Source of the DNA: Otis tarda
Taxonomy: Eukaryota > Chordata > Aves > Otidiformes > Otididae
Assembly: GCA_026413225.1 (NCBI GenBank)
Contig: CM048552.1
Location: 163,134,053 to 163,198,052 of the forward strand
Direction of reading: 5' to 3'
DNA length: 64,000 bases
The notes under the pieces were generated by a model. That model was given only the letters and a program-made list of their open reading frames with translations, was not told where the DNA came from and searched no databases. This document shows, piece after piece, positions 49,380-61,362 of this stretch. A program made the position numbers and the translations under genes. Numbering within the stretch: position 1 is the first letter of the stretch; each line of letters opens with the position of its first letter.

Positions 49380-51070
49380 GAGCCAATTTATCTTTACACT
49401 GTGCTCTTCTAAGTTTAGATTTTACCCTGATAAGTCTTGTCTCTGACACAGAACAGACACATTCTGGTTTTATTTTCCTTTTTTTTTTCTTTTTCTTCAG
49501 TTTTGTGTTTATACTTGACACATCTAATTATTGAAGAAATGCATCATTTTCACAGAAAAATATTTTATAGCAAATAATACAGTTCATGCAAGAGATCCTA
49601 AATTAAAAAAAAAATCTGCAACAAATTATGGTATTCAGATATATAGGATAACAATAACACAAAAACCCAGTCTCGCTACCAGTCAGCTTTCTAATACTGA
49701 CAGCACAATCCTCAGATTTTCAGTTTTCCCAAACCTTGACATTGCTTTTTCCATTGTCTTCCACTATTCTTAGGAGAGCTAATTCCTCATATTTTGTTGT
49801 TCAATTGCTCAGCAAAGTTTGCTATATTTCACAATTAAAAAAACTGATGTGCAAACTGGATGGAAGAAACAGGTCTATAACATATAACTTTCAACTTCTT
49901 TATCAAAAAGTCAGGTCAACCTCTAACAACATTCTGATCAATAAAATTCCCAATAACAAAGGCCATTTTTATAGCAAAACAAGAAAATAATAATAGGGTT
50001 GGAAAGCTAAACCGTATCCAGAATTAATGATGGTGCCTGGCTGTATGAGGGAAATTCATGTTTATGAATGCTAGAAATTGCCCTTGGAATTATACCTGCA
50101 TTACTATTTAATGGAAGATGACTTAACAACTCAGAGGAAACACAGCTCTGACTTCTCCGGACTAAGTACTCTGTCTACAGCTCTGACTAGTCAGCGTGTT
50201 CTTATTTGGTCTCCTGGCCTAACGTATGGTATTTTTTTTTTCCACTGAACACTATATCTGAACTCCTCCACAGCCTCCCAAGTGCACATTGTCCTGAGAT
50301 TAAATTATGAGAAATTTACTTTAGATTTCCCTACACACAGCTTGTTTGCCAGCACGGTAGCTCCTTCATGAGTGGAATAATCTTGTCATCACAGTAGTCA
50401 AAAAACCTTGTGAGGTTAAACTTTTAGTGGATGGCACCAGAACTTTGACCAGCATGAAATTGACAGATACATTAAAAAGAGAAGAAAAACACCTAAAGAT
50501 TTTCAAAATTTACAGCTAGGTTTCATCAGAATTGAAATAAATGAGGGGAAAAAAAATCTTTAAAATGCAGACAATTCAGGTGTGTTGTATACAACATTAA
50601 AATTGAAAGATTTGAAACAAATCTCTTATTCTGCCCACTGTGTCCCTGTCAGTCCTTTAGGATATATCTTTCAATCTTAAATTCAGTACCACTTAGCACC
50701 TTTTTCTGGTTTCTCAGGGAAAGTTTTTTACTTTGTTGTCTTTGTCACCTTTGTCATCTGACCTTGTTCTTCTAAATGATTTTTCAGTCTCTACATGTAC
50801 AAAGGCTTCTCTTCCTCCTACAAAATTTCCTCCTTGCCTGTCCCAAATTATATTCCACAGATTCCTGTAACTGAACATACACAGCTGCTTGTGAGGAAGG
50901 AGCAATCGATAGATCTTTCTAATGGTTTCATTTGGTACAAAGCTGAAGGCAAAGTACACAGACACCATCTATACAAAGCCTTGTAGCAAGATGTAACATC
51001 CCACAAATTATATATTAACAGCCATAGTATCCAGCATAGACATAAGCAACACAGACTGGCCAATGTTCTT

Positions 51071-52018
51071 AGAATCATAGAATCACAGAATGGTTAGGGG
51101 TGGAAGGGACTTTCAAAGGTCATCTAGTCCAAACCCCTTGCAAGAATAGGGACACTTTCCACTAGACCAGGTCACTCAAAGCCCCATCCAATGCGGCCTT
51201 GAACACTTCCAGGGCTGGGGCATCCACCACCTCTCCGGGCAACCTATTCCAGTGTTCTACAACCTTCAGTGTAAAAAAAAATTCTTCCTAATATCTAATC
51301 TAAATCTACCTCCCTCTATTTTAAAACCATTACCCCTCGTCCTATCACAACAGGCCCTGCTGAACAGTCTCTCCCCATCTTTCTTGTAGGCCCCCTTAAG
51401 GTACTGGAAGACCTCTATAAGGCCTTCCCAGAGCCTCCTCTTCTCCAGGCTGAACAGCCCCAACTCTCTCAGCCTGTCCTCATAGGAAAGGTGCTCCAGC
51501 CCTCTGATCATCTTCATGGCCCTCCTCTGGACCCTCTTCAGCTGGTCCATGTCCTTATGTTAGGGGCTCCAGAACTGGATGCAGTACTCAAAGCAGGTCT
51601 TATGAGAGCAGATTAAAGGGGAAGACTCACCTCCCTCAATCTGCTGATTGCTCTTCTTTTCATACAGCTGAGGATGCGATTGGCTTTCTGGGCTGCAAGC
51701 GTGCTTTGCTGACTTATGTTGAGCCTCTCATCCACTACTACCCTCAAGTCCTTCTCCTCAAGGGCTGCTCTCAATCCCTTCATCCTCCAGCCTGTATTAG
51801 TGTTTGGGATTGCCCTGAACCATGTGCAGGACCTTGCACCTGCCCTGGCTGAACTTCATGAGGTTTGCATGGGCCCAGCTCTCCAGCCTGTCAAGGTCCC
51901 TCTGGATGGCATCCCTCCCCTCCAGCATTTCAACTGCACCACACAGCTTGGCGTTGTTAGCAAACTTGCTGAGGGTGCACTCTATCCCACTGTCCATGTC
52001 TCCGATAAAGTTGGAAAA
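51071..52018 (-). mobile_element. CR1 LINE, 0.95 kb, RT catalytic box mutated
   Basis: Octamer array at 51071-51090, 3' UTR, then ORF2 C-terminus to just upstream of the RT catalytic box (complement encodes the [14 protein letters not shown] stretch near 51957-52005). The catalytic FADD box reads FANN here, removing both metal-binding aspartates. Frameshifts and stops separate the surviving frames (51266-51550; 51797-52150). The truncation point at about 52018 is close to that of the 1624-2535 copy. Confidence 0.94.
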
Positions 52019-52277
52019 AAATAATGGCATACACCTTTTTTTTTGGCCTATAACAAGAATGTGAGGGAGCACGGGATGCTGCAGGTGAAGGAACAAAGAA
52101 AAAAGTACTGAAAGCAAACAAGTTAACATTGTGACAAAAAAAACCAACAAGTAACTACCTTCTAAGTACCAGCTAAGCAGTTACAACAGCTATAAATTCA
52201 GTCTAGCACATTCCAATCAAATCTATCATTATCTTAAAACCCACAAGACCCAGGTTTTCTGTCAAATAAGAGTTCGA
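52019..52277. other. Short spacer between CR1 and LTR
   Basis: AT-rich with A runs; nothing recognised. Confidence 0.5.
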
Positions 52278-52817
52278 TGGATTGACCCCAGCCAGTAACT
52301 AAGCACCCACATACCTACATAGCCACTCACTCTCTGTCTACCTCGCTTCAGTAGGTTGGATGAGAGAAACAAAAAATAGGTTGAGATAAAGACAGTTTAA
52401 TAGGTGAAGGAAAAGGAGGGAAGGGAAAAAAAATTCCAAAACACACAAGAAAAAAACCATAAAACAAACAGCTTCAAATCCAGTTAATTCAAATGTAGTC
52501 ACTCACCTCCTCCCACAAATAGATCAATGCCTAGAGTCGCTAATCAACAGCTACTTTGGAGAGACTCTCCCCAATTATATTGCTGAACATGATGTTCTAT
52601 GGTATGGAATATTCTTTTGGTCACTTTGGAGCAGCTTTCATGACTGTGTCCACTCCCAAACTCTTGCCCACCTCCTCACTGTTGCACACTGTTGGGACAG
52701 AACAAGAAGCAGGGAGCACCTTGATGCTGTGCAAGCACTATTCAGCAATAACCAAAACATTGGTGTGTTTTAGTCACAAATCTAAAACACAGCTCCTTAT
52801 GGGCCAGATCCAGTACA
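52278..52817 (-). mobile_element. Solo ERV LTR (540 bp, diverged)
   Basis: The plus strand starts near TGGATTGACCCCAGCCAGTA and ends CAGATCCAGTACA, so the sense LTR (minus) begins TGTACTGGATCTGGCCC, matching the start of the 22610-22931 LTR. The segment TTGAGATAAAGACAGTTTAATAGG (plus, 52380-52403) corresponds to the CATCTCAACC/AGTAAACT region of the 18.4 and 33.4 kb LTRs. No internal genes adjoin. I could not find a convincing target-site duplication; the 3' sense terminus looks eroded. Confidence 0.8.
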
Positions 52818-53686
52818 TGTAGTTAAACACATTGAATATTGCTTTGAATGTAGATAAAGGGAGCTATCTTTTTTTTTTTTTTTTTTAAATGTTTTCGGAG
52901 GTATTCTGAACTACCTATCCAAATACCTTTATAATCATGTGATGCTATTAAAACTTTTTTCCTAATATTACTTGACAAGCATGAAGTTTAGGGTGACGTA
53001 CAACTCTCTTTAAGGATGGCAGAATCTCTTGACATGCCCTAGGGAGAAAAGATGAATCACCCACTTAGACTTTCTTGTCCTTGAGGCAGCTTGTTTATGT
53101 CACCTTGGTTTTCACAGCATTGAGCATAAGTATTGCAATAAAAACATTACAATAAATAGTTTCACTATACAACTAAATATATAGAGTTTTATATATATAT
53201 GTGACTATATATATTTTATGTATAGGTTAACTATATATATAGACACACTTTCAAAAAGATTTTAAATTGTCAAAAATCAAAAGACTATTCATTAAATACA
53301 AGGTAAAGATATTATTGTGTTTGTTTAGTTTCCAACACATTCCATTAGCTTTTCTGGATGATGATTGGTCCATATGCTCTGTTTTCTGACTTGACTGTCA
53401 GACAGTTAGCTTTGCTAGGACTTACCTGTCAATGATAGGACAATATCTGTCTCAGAGTCTTAAAATAATGTTATGTATTTTTTCTTTATCAGAGCATACT
53501 TTTAAGTTTGCAATACAAGTTAAATTAAATGAGCCCTAAAGCACTATCTCATCCCAACCTTATGTGAAGAAAGATGCCATGAATTTTTACTTCCAATATT
53601 GGTACTGAAATTTAGCAGGTATACATATTCTTGCTGAAGTTCAAAGACCCATGGTATAGTACAGGAAGACATATGACAGTGTAAAC
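52818..53686. other. AT-rich spacer with TA tracts
   Basis: A T16 run at about 52869-52886 and TA-rich stretches at 53176-53245. No gene recognised. Confidence 0.5.
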
Positions 53687-54967
53687 ATAGAATCGTAGAA
53701 TCATAGAATATCTCAAGTTAGAAGGGATTCATAAGGACCATTGAGTCCAACTCCCTGCTCCTCACAAGACTACCTAAAACTAAACCATATGACTAAGAGC
53801 ACCATCCAGATGCTCCTTGAACTCTGACAGGCTTAGTGCAATGGTCACATCTCTATGGAGTCTGTGCTAGTAACCGACTACCCTCTCAGTGAAGAACTTT
53901 TTCTTAATGCCCAATCTGAACTTCCCCTAACATAAGTTCATTCCATTTCCTCGTGTTTCATTGCTGGTCACCAAAGAGAGGAGATCAGCACCTCCCCCTC
54001 CACTTCCCACCTTGAGAAAGTTGTAAACTGCGGGGAGGTCTCCTCTCAGCCTTCTCCAAGCTGAACAAACCAAGGGACCCCAGTCGCTTCTCATAAATCT
54101 TGCCCTCAAGACCTTTCACGATTGTCTGGACACACTTTTAGTTTGATGATGACACACACAAGTTTGATGTCCTTCTTATATTGAGGCACGCAAAACTACA
54201 CACAGCACTCAAGGTGGGGTGACACCAGTGCAGTGAAGAGTGGGACAATCACTTCCCTTAACTGGTTAGCTATGCTGTACTTGATGCACGCCAGGACACA
54301 GTTGGCCCTTTTGGCTGCTAGGGCACACTGTTGACTCCTATTCAGCATGATATCAACCCAAAAGCCCCTCTTTCGTGGGGCTGCTCTCCAGCCTCTTGTC
54401 CCTCAGTTTGTATGTATAAGGAGGATTACCCCATTCCCAGGTGGAAAATCCAGCGTTGACTCTTGTTAAATTTCATACGGTTTGTCATTGTCCAGTTCTC
54501 TAGTTTATCCAGATCTATCTGTAAGGCCTCTCTCCTCTCAAGGGAGTCCACAGCTCCTCCCAGTTTTTCAAACTTCCTTAATGTACATTTGATTCCTTCA
54601 TCCAGATCATTTATAAAAACATTGAAGAGAACTAGCCCTAAAATTGAGCCCTGCGGAACTCAACCAGTGACCGGCTGCCAGCCTAAAGTCACTACATTTA
54701 CTATAACCTTTTGAACCTGACTCGTCAGCCAATTGCTCACCCAACATATTTCAGACTGGTCTACCTGTATGCTGGACATTTTATTGAGAAGGATACTGTG
54801 AGAAATTGTACCAAAAGCTTTGCTAAAATCCAAAATCACTACATCTACTGGCTTCCCTTGGTCAACCAGATGGGTAACCTTGTCATAAAAGGAAATTAAG
54901 TTAGTTAAGCAGAACCTTCCCCTTGTGAACCCATGCTGAGTATGACCAATGACCGATAACTGCATTG
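53687..54967 (-). mobile_element. Long CR1 LINE copy of an older subfamily
   Basis: Almost 1.3 kb of minus-strand CR1. It begins with an octamer array (ATAGAATCGTAGAATCATAGAA, from 53687) and a variant 3' UTR (GACCATTGAGTCCAACTCCCTG), then the C-terminal ORF2. It extends upstream past the catalytic box position into the RT palm, where the complement of 54660-54965 encodes QHGFTRGRFCLTNL and DVVILDFSKAF. The 3' UTR and protein differ clearly from the copies at 15.6, 51 and 62.4 kb, so this is another subfamily. Many frame breaks show age. Truncated near 54967. Confidence 0.92.
54660..54965 (-). pseudogene. CR1 ORF2 fragment: RT fingers and motif A
   Basis: A frame of about 101 codons carrying the HGFTRGRFCLTNL segment (RT fingers) and DVVILDFSKAFGTISH, the RT motif A region. 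The first catalytic aspartate is within LDFSKAF; the residue after F is G where other CR1 copies usually have D. The frame ends shortly after WLTSQVQKVIVN. A remnant of a CR1 reverse transcriptase with no expected activity. Confidence 0.85.
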
Positions 54968-56075
54968 TGTCTCTAGTCTGATAAGACTAAAGTAAGAAAA
55001 GCATTTAGTTCTGAAATAGTTGTGAATCAATAGGCAATATTTCAACTTCCCCAATCTTGTTGCATTATTTGTCTTACAGATTACATAGTCATAAATCCAT
55101 TTCCATTTATTTTCTAAGTATGTTGCAAATCTAATTCAGCACGTGTATTAAGAAAGCATAACTGCATAAACTTTAATAACATTGTACTGATCTGTAAATA
55201 AAGAAGAATAACAAGGAAGCAGATTTTTACATATTTACCAAGATTTTATTTGTTTTCATTTACTTTATTGGATTGTTTCAAAAAAGTACATATCTAAAAT
55301 AGTTATAAGATGTTAGGTTTTCTGCTTTAAAATAGTCACTAAATGAAGAGTTAGGTAAGAATATTTAATGATTTACTGATCCTATAAAAGTTGGATCTAG
55401 GGGAAAGACTATGGTCTCTTAGGATAATCTTAATTAACCTTTAGTTCTTAAATTGTTTTTCATGATCCTACTGAGAAAACTTCGGCAATACAGTGGTATT
55501 ATGGTCACTAAGGGAAAGTAAAGCAATAAAGAGAATTAGTGACTTATACTGAAATATGTGCAAGATGATCAGGATGAAGAAAAATTGTAGGTTTTTTATT
55601 CACTCCTAAGAAATATTAGAGGCTCAAGAGAAAAAAAATAATCAGAGAGAGATATAGTTCATATAAGAATAATTAATACATAAAAATATATGCTTGTGAC
55701 AATGGTATCATAACCAGGTATCTTCTCTCAGCACAACAACAGTCTGTCCCAAAACTCTAGAAAATGAGTAAGTATGTAAAGAGGTTGACTTGGCTAAACA
55801 GAAATTTCATGACTGATCTCCGATGCAAAAAACATGCACACAGGAGGTGGAGATAGGACATAAAGGAGGAATATAGTAACTTTGCCAAGGTGTGCAAATA
55901 TTATATTAGAAAAGACAAAGTTCATCTGGAATTGAAAATGAGATGTCAAGGGCAACAACAACAAAAAAAGCTTCTATTGCTACATTAGCAATAAAAAAAA
56001 AAAGAAGGGGAAATGTGGGCCTAATGCTGTATTGTAATATTATCAGAGAAGAATTTCATGTTGAGTATATGAAAG

Positions 56076-56122
56076 TGTATATAAAAGTATATAAAACTGT
56101 ATATAAAAGTATATAAAATATA
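56076..56122. repeat. Tandem TATATAAAAG/AC-type minisatellite
   Basis: Four or so 10-12 bp units of the form GTATATAAAA(G/CT) in a row. They resemble TATA boxes but are a tandem repeat with no downstream gene. Confidence 0.8.
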
Positions 56123-56421
56123 TTTCTTGTTTCAGTGCTGGATCTATGTCAACTGCCATAGAAGGACATACGGATGTGAGCTGAAGGTTACCCAGGGAAA
56201 GAATCAGCATTTAAAAGGATTTGTAATTGCTCATAGACTTTGACTCTAAAATCTGTGGGTATCCCATAGTGACATTATAGAAGTTTATCTACAATTTCAT
56301 TTTTTCATAGTCTTTACATCAGACAGTAAAAATGTCTTAGTTTTATGTGGTCAAATGAGATTATGCCTTAAGAAAAATTATCAAGATTCTTTAATTACAC
56401 AATGTTAACGTTGTAGCCTAA

Positions 56422-56449
56422 TATATATATATATATGTATATATATATG
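56422..56449. repeat. (TA)n tract with one GT interruption
   Basis: Two TA runs separated by TGTA. Confidence 0.85.
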
Positions 56450-56639
56450 ATTTTGCTATTATTAATAAAAGACCAGAGGTTTTCAATTAGCCTGAGAATG
56501 CAGAGTCTCAGAACTAATCTAGGCTTGATTTGGTCTGAACTGGTTTTAGTTTCTTTAAAAATTATCTAATTTAAAAAGTTCTTAAAAAGTTCTGACTTTA
56601 CATTTGTGAATACTATACATTATAAGGTTAACGACAAAC

Positions 56640-57260
56640 TAGAATTGCCACAGTTTAACAAACACCAGTCCATTGTTACAGGGCACCACAGCCCGGGACA
56701 TCAGGTACTTCTGTGGGAATGGGGACAGACTGAGGCTAGCCCATGGGAGGTGGTGAGGATTGGGCCTGGTAAGGGGAACCAGGTTCAGACACAGTTGGGA
56801 TGGCTTGGTCATTGGGATGGAGTCAGGCTGAAGACCAGCCAGGCAACTAGTCCAGCAGAGGAGACAGGCACATCGCTGGAGCAGAGGTGTGGCTGTGAGG
56901 GAGCTGGGCCAGGTCCAGGGACCTTGCACTGGGGATTTCAGGGCAGACAATATCCCTGCAGTGACAGTCAGGGTAAGCTGACTCAGCCAGTGAACTCAAG
57001 ACCTTGAGACAACCAGGGAGGAAGAAGTAGACGGCAATAAGAAAACACCTTAAAATAGCCCCAAGTAGACTGAAGGATTTGAGGAATGGTTATTGTGTGC
57101 TATCCGCATTGTTGACCACTCCCCAGCAAAGAGGGAGGGATGGTGGAGATTGATGGTAGGGCTCCAGTACCTCTTGCTCAGTGGAAATTGTCACTGTTAA
57201 GCTGAAGACCCAGACAATCACCCCAGAGAGTGAGCATAAGCCTGAGGCAGATGAGTAAGT
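56640..57260. other. Unclassified GC-rich island
   Basis: A 600-bp block rich in G on the plus strand (GGGAGGTGG, GGGCCTGG, CCAGGGAGG motifs) inside AT-rich DNA, with few CpGs, so not a classic CpG island. One frame of 133 codons (56606-57007) spans it on the plus strand and one of 103 codons on the minus. Neither has a domain I recognise, and composition explains both. It could be a decayed LTR or retroviral piece, or unique host DNA. I cannot assign it. Confidence 0.4.
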
Positions 57261-58387
57261 GCGTAAGGATTTGTTTAACAGTTTTTAGTGAATTACCAAC
57301 AAAGACATTTTCTGTATCAATTTAAACTATTAGTGTTATTGTAACTGAACTAGTGGTCACTGTTTGCTGTGTTTCAGTTTGATAACTGAGATTTAAATTA
57401 GGCAAACAATATTTCCCTAGCTGTCCAAATAAGATGAGTTCCATTTTCTCTGTGTCTAATTTTGAGTGCAATAGTACAGGCAATAAATACATTGTTGCTA
57501 TTTATTATAAAAAAAAAAGAAAAAAACCAACATATGAGCATGTTAAAATAGTATCTTAGCTATTCCAAAATAAATCAGTCAATTAAATAAATGAAGAAAA
57601 TATACTGAAAAGGTGATATCATGTCTTTCAGAAATAAAAGTGCAAAGAATCAGTTTTAATTACTGTAGGCACCCCAGAATAACCCTACAGTATTAACAGA
57701 TGTACCAAAGCTCTAGTAAAAAAAAAAAAAAAACTTTGCTTATGCATAGAATTTATCATAATCTGTTAGAAAATGTGTAACCCCTTAGGAATTTCCCTTT
57801 CTCAACCATACTGTATTTTAAGCAAATGTTTTAATTTACATTAAAGTATCTATGTTAGAAATACATTCAATTCTTTTTTCCTAAATAACAGGTCGTAATC
57901 TAATGGTCATAATAGAGTGGCAAGGAATTCGGCAATGGTTATAATTGTGAAGAAATAGATTTCATGTCCAAAGACCTACAGAAGGAAATTGCTATGCAGG
58001 GGCAACATTGGATATTGTAACCTATCATCTGATTTAGAAATGTGCAAGTAGAAACCAATCATGAAGAATGATTTAAAAATAAGAGTGAGTCTTCCATATG
58101 ACATGTTGGTTTTCTCTTCATCCAAAAAAAAAAAATTTAGAATTCTTAAACTGCTAATAAAGTGAAATGCAGTAGATAAGACCTCTGCTGTTATGAACCA
58201 ACCAGGCTATAGCATCTCCTGACAAAACCAGTATAGTTTTAAATCCTCCTGACACAAAAAGCTTTTCGAAACTTATGCCTAGTTTGTTTGGTTCTTTTTT
58301 TTTTAGCTTTATAGTGTATTTTAAGATTGATTGGTCTGTTGAATTGTATTAGCTACCTTGTAGAATACTTCCATGACTTGATCTATA

Positions 58388-58451
58388 GTCTCTCTCTCTC
58401 TCTCTCTCTTCCCCACCCTGCCCACCCCTCCCTCCCCCGCCCCCCAGCCCC
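58388..58451. repeat. (CT)11 array followed by C-rich tract (minus-strand G4 potential)
   Basis: Positions 58388-58409 are CT repeats. Positions 58411-58451 are nearly all C with runs CCCC, CCC, CCC, CCCC, CCC, CCCCC and CCCCCC. The minus strand therefore has more than four closely spaced G runs, and the whole is a 64-bp polypyrimidine/polypurine tract. Confidence 0.9.
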
Positions 58452-60985
58452 TTCTCTCTCTGTCTTATGTTTTTACTACACAGTCTTTGAGGCTGCATTG
58501 CAGGATCATTTGGGATTTACCAGACATCTTTCGTCCTTGTTCATATCTTACAGATGTCACTTTTTTTTTTGCACTTGTTCCCTTGCACCTTATTTTATGT
58601 TCATGGTGGGGATTTCTTTCTTTTTGATGTGATGTTAATGCTTTTTTCTTCTTTAATTTTTGGTCTACTTTGGTTCACTTTTAGATGTTATTTTAATACT
58701 TCTTACATGCTCTTTCTTTTAATTAGTTTGCACTTACTCAGTCTAACAGTGTAGATAACTGCAATTACAATATTCTATTATACTATTTAGTGAACTGATG
58801 GGACCTTAGAGAGGTTGTACAGTTTTGTGGGTTTTTTTCCCCAAGTATATCCTTAATTAAAAACTAAAAATGTGACTGCATATGTCCTTAGATCATCACA
58901 GTTACAAAAAATATTAATATTCTGTTGCTAAAAAAAAACATTTGTGGAAACAGATGCTATCTGGGTAGTTGATTAACACTTAGCTCAGGAAATTAATCAC
59001 ATTGTAAACTCAGGAAACAGATCTCACAAATTCTTAGAGAAAAAAAAAACACTTTTGTTATACTTTCTTAGACATCAAAATCAATCACTTTTCAGAACCT
59101 ATGTAGTGGTCAGCCCAAAAGAATATTGTACAATGGGTTAGTCTTGCACATAATGAGTAATCCAGGTTTATAGATCGGTATGATGGACACCATGTGACCA
59201 CTGCTTAATCTAGTATAAGAATACTAGTGAATTTAGAGTTGGATAACCTCTCCATGGACAGGATCTATGCACCAGAGGTTTCCTTGTTGCTGTATTGTCT
59301 CAGAGTTTTCATCATCAGAAGGAATGTAAGATTTTGTAATTGTGATGTGCCTTTCTTCTTAGAATCTGGAAGGAACATGCACTTTCCAGTGCATAAGACA
59401 CTACAATGTAATGAACCAAGCGTCATTAATTCAATAGTCACAGCTATATGTGGCTGTTGAAGAATCAGATAAATGCTAGCAGAACCTAAAGGAACAGTGC
59501 ATTTCATAAACACAATCAAAACTATTAAAGTTATCAAAGTAGGTTTGACTTCTTAGAGACTCCGAGTATCCTTCATAAATACTGACAGGTGTTTTACAAT
59601 AACTCTTTGAAGCTCCAGCTCCTGCCCCACTGAAGCAAATGAAGACATTATCTTCTCTCTCTCATTTGATGTGAGATAAGATTACAGGAGCTTATAACCA
59701 TAATTTTATGACTTACTTAAGTATATAGTAGTAACTAGAAATGGGGTGAGAAAAAAGAGTCAGAGAAATATTTGCACTGAATAGAAAGAAAAAAAAATTG
59801 ACTAGAGATTCTTTGGAACAGATATAGAAAGGTTTTATTGGACTGCAAATTTTTCTTCTATAGAAATATGTTAGAGACGACTCCAATTTCTATTAGTATA
59901 GTAAGAATGTTTTAAAGACAGTCTTTACTCTTAAGTCTGATTTCATAAAATATATTAGAAAAAGGTTATTTTTAGTTAAACTACTTACTCTTAACTATAT
60001 TGGCCATTTAGGTCACTGTTAAACCTAAACATTTCTTTCACAGAACTATACTCATTAATCATAAAATTTTTAAACTGAAGGAGTTAAGAAATATGTAGAC
60101 CTCTTATCATGGGTTTCTACACCATCAGTTATACACGGAGCACAGTTTAAGAAGTACCAACCCAAATCTGTACTAATACATTAGCTATCTATGTGACATT
60201 CCAGTAGGATGCAAGAGACAGAGGTTTCATACCGGATTTACTGTTGTCTTGAAAGGAAAGTGTGTTCAGTAAAACAAAGACCAAATATTGTGTCTTTTCA
60301 GATGTTATTTTTTTTTTTAACTAAGCAATGAATTAAAATTCTATCTTGTCTTATACTACTGAACTTTAGTGAAAATGAAATTATTTTTTCAAACATTATT
60401 ATTTTATAGATTTTTGTGGATGAACATTGGATATATAATTCTTGTGTTATATATATTTGATATATATTATATTGAATATATAATTCTTTCTGAAGCTGAG
60501 ACATCTTGAAAATTGCTTATGACATTTCAAAACTATTTTTATTCATATGAAATGAAAAACAGATATTAGGAAATACTAATCAGAATTCATTTTGCTAGTG
60601 TACCTGAACATACCACTGAATAGTTTTGCAAGATACTGCTGTGGCAGCAAAGCAAAAACACTTTGTTCATTAACTTACAGTAAAAGGTGTTTGATAGGTA
60701 AGGATAGATAGCACAAAGAGCATACGTGATCTATATAGATCCCAACAATTCAAAAATTACCAAGATAATGTAGAAAAATGTAATATAACTGACATAATAG
60801 AGGCAATAATAGGGATTGATGTATGGTAGACACAAATCTCTAGTAAGCAATGATCAAAAAAACCCCTTTTTATATAAGCCTTGATAGCTACTGACTCATG
60901 TGAAAAGAAAAAAAAAAATTATTTTACAGTGCATTTGTCAGGCTAATTAATTCTATTTGTTGGCTTATATCTTCCATATTAATTG

Positions 60986-61028
60986 AAAAAAACAAACAAA
61001 CAAAAAAAAAACCAAAAAAACCCCACCC
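60986..61028. repeat. A-rich tract with CAAA units and a C-rich end
   Basis: Low-complexity A/C sequence with no recognised element beside it. Confidence 0.8.
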
Positions 61029-61341
61029 CACACTCATACCTTTAACATCACAGAGAAATATTTTTTCCAGTAGTAACTGGATCTTGTGTTAACTTTCCAG
61101 TAATAACTTTGAACTTATACTTTTAACAGTAATTTCTCAAGTGACTTGCCCAAGATTATTCATAAAAAGATGGGAAGAAAAGCTGGGCTTTTTTTCCTGT
61201 ATTTAGTTTTGGCAAGCTGATTTCAGAAATCTAAAGAAAAAGAGGTTGTTTCATTAGCATTAAAAAAAAGGAGCTATCTCCTGACCTTTACTCACTATTT
61301 GCTTCAAGTTTTAAACCAGCCATAAGCAAAGATAGATTTCC

Positions 61342-61362
61342 TTTTTTTTTTTTTTTTTTTTT
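61342..61362. repeat. (T)21 homopolymer
   Basis: A 21-base T run; no retroposed gene is recognisable on either side. Confidence 0.9.

Larger units (their letters stand above)
47579..51070. other. Mostly unique spacer with one GC-rich block
   Basis: No gene recognised. Includes the GC-rich block at 48380-48600 (listed separately) and a 19-bp tandem duplication at 49342-49379. Otherwise AT-rich. Confidence 0.5.
54968..56639. other. Unique AT-rich spacer
   Basis: No gene recognised. Contains the TATATAAAAG-type tandem tract (56076-56122) and a TA tract (56422-56449). Confidence 0.5.

Noticed and set aside
56606-57007. 133-codon plus-strand frame taken as a possible gene
   Set aside because: No signal peptide, domain or repeat-family motif is visible, and an overlapping minus-strand frame of similar length is open too. 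Kept only as an unclassified GC-rich block.
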